NCBI GenBank assembly: GCA_013373635.1
Contig: JABXHN010000022.1
Coordinates: forward strand, 186,001-250,000
Length of the DNA stretch: 64,000 bases
Source of the DNA: Flavobacteriaceae bacterium
Lineage (GTDB): Bacteria; Bacteroidota; Bacteroidia; Flavobacteriales; Flavobacteriaceae
Reading direction: 5' to 3'
Positions 54,644 to 61,635 of this stretch are shown here, piece after piece (positions within the stretch are counted from its first letter, which is position 1; every line of letters begins with the position of its first letter). The notes below the pieces were generated by a model, which was not told where the DNA came from, searched no databases, and saw only the letters and a program-made list of their open reading frames with translations. The position numbers and the translations under genes were made by a program.

Positions 54644-55408
54644 CTAGTCTTTTCTATTCAAGACCTTGTATTCTTCATAACATTCACTTATCGCATCTAA
54701 TATTTGTAAATCATTTGCCGTTTGAATAAACGACTTTGAATAATTACAATTACTCAAGATGTCTTGAATGTCTATTTTTTCTATTTGAAGTAATGCTTGA
54801 AGTGTTTCACGATCAAATTTAGAAGCGAGTAAATCTCTGATAGCATCATCATCTTTCATTTCACGAAGTCTCTTCATTTGCTTTGGTTTTTTACCAAATA
54901 AATTCCTCAGAAGGTCAGCGGGATTCAAAATAGCTCCTAAGACTTTAGATACAGCAGATGGTTTTCTGCTACCAGCCTCGTATCCAACAGAAAGCCCAGA
55001 AATACTGTATTGAAATGCTTCTTCGACAGGGAGTCTCTTGACGTCAATTTCTAAATAACCAGTGAGTTGAAACGGTTTAACAACTACTTCTTCAAGAGCA
55101 TAAGCAAGTTCGGTGAGTCCAAAGGAAGTGTTCTCAAATCGAAACATATCTTGAGTAACTCTCACCTTTACCGTTTTAAAACCTAAATAAGAAAAATAAA
55201 GTGTATCATTAACCGAAGCAGGAATTTCAAAGCTACCATCCTTTTTTGATATGGTTCCTTTAATCTTGCTTAGGTTAATGATATGAACATTCTCTAGTGG
55301 AGAATCGTCTTGTGCGTTTTTTACAGATGCCTTTAGGTACTCATCACTCGTTTGAGCATAGGTAATCAGGCTAAAAAGTAGTAGAAATACAAATCCTATT
55401 TTTTTCAT
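54644..55408 (-). CDS. Secreted protein with carboxypeptidase-regulatory-like domain
   Basis: A 254-residue protein with a Sec signal (ending TYAQ). A CarboxypepD_reg-like beta-sandwich (about 25-105) carries SPLENVHIINLSKIKGTISK and YLGFKTVKVRV, as found at the N-termini of SusC-type receptors. The C-terminal half is helical and lacks a barrel, so it is not a receptor. Function unknown; it probably remains in the periplasm or at the surface. Confidence 0.75.
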   Translation of the reverse strand: MKKIGFVFLLLFSLITYAQTSDEYLKASVKNAQDDSPLENVHIINLSKIKGTISKKDGSFEIPASVNDTLYFSYLGFKTVKVRVTQDMFRFENTSFGLTELAYALEEVVVKPFQLTGYLEIDVKRLPVEEAFQYSISGLSVGYEAGSRKPSAVSKVLGAILNPADLLRNLFGKKPKQMKRLREMKDDDAIRDLLASKFDRETLQALLQIEKIDIQDILSNCNYSKSFIQTANDLQILDAISECYEEYKVLNRKD

Positions 55409-55459
55409 CGATTTAAAGATATTGTACTTTAAATGATTTTAATAGAAATTATAAGATTT

Positions 55460-57274
55460 TTAACTAAATCCCTTTCTTTTTGCACCTTTTGATTTAGGTT
55501 TTGAACCTGAAAATTTCTTGTCTTTAGATCCGGAGAATCTTCTGCCTGGTTTACTATCGTTAAATTTATTACCGCGATCCGAACGTTCAGAACGATCTGA
55601 ACGATCTCTGCGACCTCCTCTGTCTCTACGATCTGATCGATCACCTCGATCTTTTCTGCGACTTCTTCTTCCAGAACCATCTTCAGGTTTTGAAGAAACC
55701 TCTACATTGACAAATCTTCCATCAATTTTTAAATCTGTAAAGACTTCTAAAATTTTTGGCATATGTTCTGGATCCGTATTAAAGAATGAAAAGGTGTCTT
55801 TAACATCTACTTTGTATACGTCGTCTTTTGAAAGTTGAGTTAACTCGCGAATAAAATCTTTAAGACTTCCCCAAGTGTAACCATCGCGTCTACCAACATT
55901 GATAAAATAACGAATAGAGTTAGGATTGGCATTGCCTTCTCCAGAAGATTCAGGTGAGGATATGTCTTGAGTCTTGTTGTAGTAATCAAAAAATCGTGTA
56001 AATTCAACAGACACAATTTTTTTAATGAGTTCTTCACGATCTAAACCATCTAATACTTGATGTATCTTTGGTAAGTATTCATCTACTTGATGATTTATTT
56101 CTGTATCCTTTATCTTATGAGCTAAATAGAATAATTGTTTCTCACAAATTTCAATTCCAGTAGGAATTGGTTTTAGAGTAAATTTCTTTTTGATGATTTT
56201 CTCAATGGTTCTGATCTTACGCTCTTCAGATTTCGTTACAATAACCATTGAAACCCCTTCTTTTCCAGCTCTACCTGTTCTACCAGAACGGTGAGTATAG
56301 GTTTCAATTTCATCTGGAAGCTGATAGTTAATTACATGGGTAATATCATCAACATCAATTCCACGTGCTGCTACATCTGTAGCCACTAACATATGGATTT
56401 GCTTTTTTCTAAAAGCATTCATGACCAAGTCACGTTGATTTTGACTTAAATCACCGTGGAGCGCTCCAGCATTGTATCCGTCTTCGATTAGTTTTTCGGC
56501 AACTCTTTGGGTATCGCGTTTGGTTCTACAAAATACTACTGAAAAGATTTCAGGGTTTGCATCTGCCAATCGTTTAAGTACAGGGTAGCGGTCTCTACCA
56601 CTAGCGATATAATATTCGTGAGCAACTGTAGAAGCACCTTCATTTTTAGAACCAACGGTAATTTCGTCTGGACTATTCATGAATTTTTTTGCAATGATGG
56701 CAACCTCTTTAGGCATGGTTGCTGAAAATAACCAGGTGTTTTTTTCTTTTGGAGTATTGGATAAGATATCTTGGATATCTTCAAAGAATCCCATATTGAG
56801 CATCTCATCTGCTTCATCTAAAATACAGTAGTCAATTTTAGAAATATCTACCATATTTCTACCGATCATATCCTTCATTCTACCAGGAGTAGCTACTACG
56901 ATTTGTGCACCTCTTTTGATTTGACTGGCTTGTTCAGTAATACTTGCACCTCCGTAGATGGCAACGGTATTTAAGCCTTTGATGTATTTAGAATACAACT
57001 TGATTTCATTGGTAATCTGTAAACAGAGTTCACGAGTAGGAGATAGGATTAATCCTTGCGTGAATTTCTTTTCTGCATTAATTTTTTGAATTAATGGAAA
57101 ACCAAATGCAGCTGTTTTTCCAGTACCTGTTTGGGCAAGGGCTACTAAATCGGTTTCTTTAGAAAGTAAAATTGGAATGGCTTTTTCTTGAACTTCAGAA
57201 GGCTCTTTGAAGCCCATATCAGAAATAGCGTTAACTAAGGACTCATTAAGTCCTAAATCTTGGAATTTTTGCAT
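55460..57274 (-). CDS. DEAD-box RNA helicase with DbpA-like domain and RD-rich tail
   Basis: A 604-residue ATP-dependent RNA helicase starting at the ATG at 57274. Motifs: AQTGTGKT (I), PTRELCLQ (Ia), DEAD (II), SAT (III), VARGIDV and HRSGRTGR (VI). A DbpA-type RNA-binding domain (about 445-525, with RYFINVGRRDGYTWG) follows. The last 75 residues are a repetitive, charged tail of RDRSDR-type units with Gly and Lys, likely disordered and RNA-binding. The tail is encoded by imperfect short DNA repeats near 55560-55670. The gene has a leader of about 90 bases. A role in ribosome assembly or cold adaptation is inferred from the family. Confidence 0.93.
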   Translation of the reverse strand: MQKFQDLGLNESLVNAISDMGFKEPSEVQEKAIPILLSKETDLVALAQTGTGKTAAFGFPLIQKINAEKKFTQGLILSPTRELCLQITNEIKLYSKYIKGLNTVAIYGGASITEQASQIKRGAQIVVATPGRMKDMIGRNMVDISKIDYCILDEADEMLNMGFFEDIQDILSNTPKEKNTWLFSATMPKEVAIIAKKFMNSPDEITVGSKNEGASTVAHEYYIASGRDRYPVLKRLADANPEIFSVVFCRTKRDTQRVAEKLIEDGYNAGALHGDLSQNQRDLVMNAFRKKQIHMLVATDVAARGIDVDDITHVINYQLPDEIETYTHRSGRTGRAGKEGVSMVIVTKSEERKIRTIEKIIKKKFTLKPIPTGIEICEKQLFYLAHKIKDTEINHQVDEYLPKIHQVLDGLDREELIKKIVSVEFTRFFDYYNKTQDISSPESSGEGNANPNSIRYFINVGRRDGYTWGSLKDFIRELTQLSKDDVYKVDVKDTFSFFNTDPEHMPKILEVFTDLKIDGRFVNVEVSSKPEDGSGRRSRRKDRGDRSDRRDRGGRRDRSDRSERSDRGNKFNDSKPGRRFSGSKDKKFSGSKPKSKGAKRKGFS

Positions 57275-57369
57275 TTTTTGAGTTTTTTTTCGCAAATATG
57301 TCTGTTGCATAGAGCGAAAACCTTTTTAACTCAGCGCAACACATGCTATACCAGCGGCGTTTAAAGCGG

Positions 57370-57377
57370 CAAAGATA
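57370..57377 (-). promoter_or_regulatory. Putative -7 box of the helicase gene
   Basis: The minus strand reads TATCTTTG, matching TAnnTTTG, 95 bases before the helicase ATG. No clear -33 TTG is seen. It implies a long untranslated leader. Confidence 0.45.
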
Positions 57378-57418
57378 CGCTTTTGTTTTGCATTTCCTAC
57401 TAAAAACTACAATATCAG

Positions 57419-58012
57419 TTATTTAAGCTGGTTTATGAATTCTATTAGTGCAGCGGTAGCCTTGGCTCGATGACTGATTTTATTCTTGATACTCGAATCT
57501 AATTGTGCAAACGTTTGATCAAATCCTTCAGGAATAAACACTGGATCATAACCAAACCCATTTTCACCAATAGGTTGTTCGGTAATTGTTCCGTGAATTT
57601 CACCACTAAACAGGTAGTTTTCTTTTTCTGTCACCAAACTGATAACAGTTTTAAAATGTGCTGAGCGATCGGCTTCTCCTTCTAGCTTTTTAAGTAAAAG
57701 TTGAACATTGTCTTGGTCTTTAGCATTTTCACCTGCAAATCGAGCAGAATAAATCCCTGGAGCACCGTCTAGGGCATTGACAAAAAGACCAGTGTCATCT
57801 GCAAAACAAGGATGTCCAGTAGCCATAAAAACGGTTTCAGCCTTAAGCTTTGCATTCCCTTCAAGACTGTCTTTAGTTTCCTCAATATCACTGTTAAATC
57901 CACAATCCTTTAAGGAAACAATTTGAATTGAATCGGTTGTAATTTTTCTGATTTCTTCAAGTTTGTGAAGATTGTTTGTCGCAAAAACGAGTATGGATGA
58001 TTTTAAAGGCAT
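57419..58012 (-). CDS. rdgB: Non-canonical purine NTP pyrophosphatase (RdgB/HAM1)
   Basis: Removes ITP, dITP and XTP from the nucleotide pool by cleaving off pyrophosphate. The 197-residue protein has the family start VFATNNLHKLEEI, the central FADDTGLFVNALDGAPGIYS and the late GFGYDPVFIPEG and SHRAKA. Length is normal. It is a single gene and converges with nothing; a promoter region of 192 bases separates it from the divergent serBA fusion. Confidence 0.96.
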   Translation of the reverse strand: MPLKSSILVFATNNLHKLEEIRKITTDSIQIVSLKDCGFNSDIEETKDSLEGNAKLKAETVFMATGHPCFADDTGLFVNALDGAPGIYSARFAGENAKDQDNVQLLLKKLEGEADRSAHFKTVISLVTEKENYLFSGEIHGTITEQPIGENGFGYDPVFIPEGFDQTFAQLDSSIKNKISHRAKATAALIEFINQLK

Positions 58013-58168
58013 AAATCGATATTTAATTTTGAAGCTATTCTTAAAAAATAACTAATATAAACTCATTAAAATGTCAAAAGGTTAAAAAAGGACCTCAATT
58101 GCAAATAAAAAAATAATTTAACAAAATCACTATTCGTTATAATACAATATGACATAGATATCACTGTT

Positions 58169-58184
58169 TAAATTTGTAAATTTG
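58169..58184 (+). promoter_or_regulatory. Tandem -7 boxes upstream of the SerB-SerA gene
   Basis: Two exact copies of TAAATTTG stand head to tail (58169-58176 and 58177-58184), each matching TAnnTTTG. The GTG start follows 20 bases later. No -33 TTG is seen at the usual distance. Confidence 0.45.
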
Positions 58185-58204
58185 CAACTTAATTAAAATT
58201 AGTT

Positions 58205-60088
58205 GTGAGCAAAAAATACGTATTTGATTTTGACAGTACACTTACTAGTGTAGAAGCACTAGACGTACTTGCTGAAATTACATTAGAACACAATCCCAAT
58301 CGAGATGAAATTATCAAACAAATCCAAGAGATTACAAATCTAGGAATCGATGGAGATATTTCATTTACCGAGTCTTTAAAGAGAAGAATTGCTTTGCTAA
58401 AAGCGAATCAAGATGATTTAGATGAATTGGTAAGAAGGCTTGAGAAGAAAATTTCAAAATCAATTAAAGAAAACAAAGAGTTTTTTGAAAAACACTCTGA
58501 AGATATTTATGTCATATCCTGTGGTTTTAAAGAATTCATTGATCCTATTGTCGCTCATTATAACATTCCATCAGAAAAGGTTTATGCCAACACTTTTGAA
58601 TTTGATCAACAAGGGTATATTTCAGGTTTTGATGCTGATAATGTACTCTCAGCTCACAATGGAAAAATCGATTGTTTAAAGAACCTTAACTTAGAAGGAG
58701 AGGTTCAAGTTATCGGTGATGGTTACAGTGATTACGTGATGCGTGAAGCAGGAATCGCTGATAAGTTTTTTGCTTATACTGAAAATGTGTCTCGTGAGAA
58801 AGCCGTAAAAAATGCGGATCACGTGACCCCAACTATAGATGAATTTTTATACTTGAATAAATTGCCTAGAAAAATTTCTTACCCAAAGCACAGAATTAAG
58901 ATTTTACTCTTAGAAAATGTGCACCCAGACGCTTTTGATAACTTAAAATCAGATGGATTTACAGTTGAACTCATCAAAACGAGTTTAAGTGAAGAAGAGC
59001 TTATCGAAAAAATTAAAGGAGTTCACGTGATTGGAATTCGATCTAAGACTCAGATCACTGAAAAAGTTTTAGAAGCGGCTGATAAATTAATGGTCATTGG
59101 AGCATTCTGTATCGGAACGACACAAATTGATTTACAAGCAGCTAAGGAAAGAGGAGTTGTGGTTTTTAATGCACCTTATTCCAATACTCGTTCAGTTGTT
59201 GAATTAGCAATTGGAGAAATTGTAATGTTAGCACGTTCTATTTTCCCAAGATCTACAGAGATTCACAATGGTCAGTGGAATAAAACTGCTGCTGGATCAC
59301 AAGAGGTGAGAGGTAAGAACTTAGGAATTATCGGATATGGAAATATCGGTAAACAATTGTCTGTTCTTGCTGAATCAATTGGGATGCACGTTTATTTCTA
59401 CGATGTTGATGAGCAATTAGCACTCGGAAATGCTACCAAGTGTTCAAGTATAGAAGAAGTTTTAAAAGTTGCTGATTTTGTTTCACTTCACGTTGATGAC
59501 AATAAGGCTAATACCAATCTCTTTGATGCAGAGCGTTTTGCTCAAATGAAAGAAGGTTCAGTCTTTATCAACCTAGCTCGTGGATTTGTAGTGGATATTC
59601 CTGCCTTAGTAGAGGCTTTAAAGAGTGGACGTCTTAAAGGAGCTGCTGTGGATGTATTCCCAGAAGAACCTGCAGCTAATGGAGATTACTACACCGAATT
59701 ACAAGGTTTAGAAAATGTGATCCTAACTCCTCATATCGGTGGAAGTACCATGGAAGCACAGCGAGATATCGCTGACTTCGTGCCTAACAAGATTATGGGG
59801 TATATCAACTCTGGTAATACTGTTGATGCGGTTAACTTCCCTAATATTCGTTTGCCTAAACAAGAGAACAAACACCGTTTCTTACACATTCACAAAAATG
59901 TACCTGGAGTGATGGCTAAGATCAATAAAGTATTGGCTAAATACGAACTCAATATTACAGGACAATTCTTATCGACTGATCCTGATGTTGGATATGTGAT
60001 TGTAGAGGTGGATAAAGAATACAATCAAGATGTTATCAAAGCATTGAGGTCTATTGATAATACGATTAAGTTTAGAGTACTTTATTAA
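58205..60088 (+). CDS. serA: Phosphoserine phosphatase-like / 3-phosphoglycerate dehydrogenase fusion
   Basis: A 627-residue protein joining two serine-synthesis activities. Residues 1-215 are a HAD phosphatase of SerB type: DFDSTLT (Asp8, Asp10), Glu17, Ser105, Lys154 and GDGYSD (Asp172, Asp176), so the site looks intact. Residues about 230-545 are a full E. coli-type SerA: GYGNIG (377-382) binds NAD, with Arg279 for substrate and Arg459, Glu488 and His510 for catalysis. A C-terminal ACT domain (about 555-627) may give serine feedback. SerC would still be needed between the two steps. It starts with GTG; no ATG fits better. Expression is driven by its own promoter region. Confidence 0.93.
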   Translation: MSKKYVFDFDSTLTSVEALDVLAEITLEHNPNRDEIIKQIQEITNLGIDGDISFTESLKRRIALLKANQDDLDELVRRLEKKISKSIKENKEFFEKHSEDIYVISCGFKEFIDPIVAHYNIPSEKVYANTFEFDQQGYISGFDADNVLSAHNGKIDCLKNLNLEGEVQVIGDGYSDYVMREAGIADKFFAYTENVSREKAVKNADHVTPTIDEFLYLNKLPRKISYPKHRIKILLLENVHPDAFDNLKSDGFTVELIKTSLSEEELIEKIKGVHVIGIRSKTQITEKVLEAADKLMVIGAFCIGTTQIDLQAAKERGVVVFNAPYSNTRSVVELAIGEIVMLARSIFPRSTEIHNGQWNKTAAGSQEVRGKNLGIIGYGNIGKQLSVLAESIGMHVYFYDVDEQLALGNATKCSSIEEVLKVADFVSLHVDDNKANTNLFDAERFAQMKEGSVFINLARGFVVDIPALVEALKSGRLKGAAVDVFPEEPAANGDYYTELQGLENVILTPHIGGSTMEAQRDIADFVPNKIMGYINSGNTVDAVNFPNIRLPKQENKHRFLHIHKNVPGVMAKINKVLAKYELNITGQFLSTDPDVGYVIVEVDKEYNQDVIKALRSIDNTIKFRVLY

Positions 60089-60097
60089 TCTATAAGA

Positions 60098-60571
60098 TTA
60101 GTTGTGGTGGTAAGGTTCATTTTTTAGAATACTAAATCCCCTGTAGAGTTGCTCTACCACAAATAAACGAATCATTTGATGTGAAAAAGTCATCTTGGAA
60201 AAACTGATTTTCGAGATGGCTTTTTTTCTGACCGCTTCACTAAATCCATAAGGTCCACCGATGACGAGTACGAGTTGTTTACAACCGCTATTCATTTTCT
60301 TTTGAAGGAATTCAGAAAACTGAACAGAAGTGTATTCTTTTCCTTTTTCGTCTAAAATAATGAGCTGATCAGTTGGTTTTAATTCCCTTAAAATCAATTC
60401 ACCTTCTTTTGTTTTCTGCTGTTCCTCTGAAAGGTTTTTGACATTCTTAATATCGGGAATAATACACATTTCAAATTTGATATAATGTTTAAGTCTTCCA
60501 ATATAAGTATCGATGAGCAATTGCAATTCATTGCTGTCCGTTTTTCCAATGGCGATTAGTTTGATAGTCAT
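60098..60571 (-). CDS. rlmH: 23S rRNA (pseudouridine1915-N3)-methyltransferase
   Basis: A 157-residue SPOUT methyltransferase that methylates pseudouridine 1915 in helix 69 of 23S rRNA. The SAM-binding knot region VLVIGGPYGFSEAVRKKA and the C-terminal end HQMIRLFVVEQLYRGFSI are characteristic, and the length fits. It converges with the SerB-SerA gene over 9 bases. Confidence 0.96.
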   Translation of the reverse strand: MTIKLIAIGKTDSNELQLLIDTYIGRLKHYIKFEMCIIPDIKNVKNLSEEQQKTKEGELILRELKPTDQLIILDEKGKEYTSVQFSEFLQKKMNSGCKQLVLVIGGPYGFSEAVRKKAISKISFSKMTFSHQMIRLFVVEQLYRGFSILKNEPYHHN

Positions 60572-60653
60572 AAGCTAAATTTCGAGACTAAATTACAAAA
60601 CTATAGCTAAGCTGCTATTTGTTTTATTAAATTAGCACAAGAGAATATATTCC

Positions 60654-61634
60654 ATGTCAAAAGCTGTAGAAGAACAATTAGATAAGATTCCAATCATCAA
60701 TTTATTGGTTAGAATTTTAAAGAAGCCCAAGCTTAAAGCTTTAAAGGGAATGTCTATCTATGATTTAATAGAGATGTATATCTTGGGTATAGTCAATGGT
60801 GCATTGGGAACCAGGGCTTCTGCAATTGCATTTAGTGTGTTTTTGGCCTTATTTCCACTGATCATATTCATATTGACTTTGGTGCCTTATATCATTCCTT
60901 ACGTACAGGTTGGAACAGGTGATTTAGACGCAGAAATTTTAGTGTTTATTGAATCCTTTTTACCATCATCAACAGGGGAATATTTTGGTGATATCTTTCT
61001 TCAGATTAAAAATCAGAAGCACGGGGGGCTAATGTCATCTTCCTTTCTTTTATCCATTTTTTTAATGGCTAATGGTGTCAGTGCCATTTTTAGCGGTTTT
61101 GAAACTTCTTATCATATTGAGTTTAATAGATCATACTTTAAACAATACCTCTATGCGCTGATGATAGGACTAGTTTTGTCGTTGTTATTGATTATTGGAG
61201 TAGTGGTGTATCTGTATTTTGAGTACTATATTTTGACAACCTTAACCGATATGATCAATAATTCATCTCAGGTGATTCGAAGTTCAGAAGACCTGTACAT
61301 CATATCGGGAATTAAGGTTCTGTTTTACTTTGTACTCTTTTATTTGATTGTATTTATTCTATACAATTTTGGAACCATGGAGACTAGATCAGTTAAGTTT
61401 TTCTCTATAGGAGCAGCCATGACTTCAATACTTTTTATTCTAACTTCTTATTTCTTCGGATTTTATATTGACAATTTTTCTAGGTACAATGAGCTCTACG
61501 GAGCCTTAGGAGGTCTTTTAATTCTGATGCTATACATCTGGTTAAACTCTATTATATTGCTTTTAGGTTTTGAGCTTAATGTGAGTGTCAGTTCTCTTAA
61601 AAAGACTTCTGAATCAAATCAAGAGCAGGCTTAG
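60654..61634 (+). CDS. YihY/BrkB family inner-membrane protein
   Basis: A 326-residue protein of the YihY (UPF0761) family with six predicted membrane helices (about 55-80, 110-150, 165-195, 215-245, 255-280 and 285-305). The family start RASAIAFSVFLALFPLIIF and the late LYGALGGLLILMLYIWL are clear. The function is not settled; it was once thought to be RNase BN. It is followed by priA after one base, so the two are probably co-transcribed. Confidence 0.88.
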   Translation: MSKAVEEQLDKIPIINLLVRILKKPKLKALKGMSIYDLIEMYILGIVNGALGTRASAIAFSVFLALFPLIIFILTLVPYIIPYVQVGTGDLDAEILVFIESFLPSSTGEYFGDIFLQIKNQKHGGLMSSSFLLSIFLMANGVSAIFSGFETSYHIEFNRSYFKQYLYALMIGLVLSLLLIIGVVVYLYFEYYILTTLTDMINNSSQVIRSSEDLYIISGIKVLFYFVLFYLIVFILYNFGTMETRSVKFFSIGAAMTSILFILTSYFFGFYIDNFSRYNELYGALGGLLILMLYIWLNSIILLLGFELNVSVSSLKKTSESNQEQA

Positions 61635-61635
61635 T

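Noticed and set aside
55429-55680. Minus-strand frame with a Val/Glu-rich product at the helicase end
   Set aside because: It is a shifted reading of the repetitive helicase tail; the Val-Glu pattern reflects the RD-rich codons in another frame.
60084-60100. Small inverted repeat between serBA and rlmH as a terminator
   Set aside because: The stem is only about six A/T-rich pairs and lacks a T-run, so it is too weak to call.
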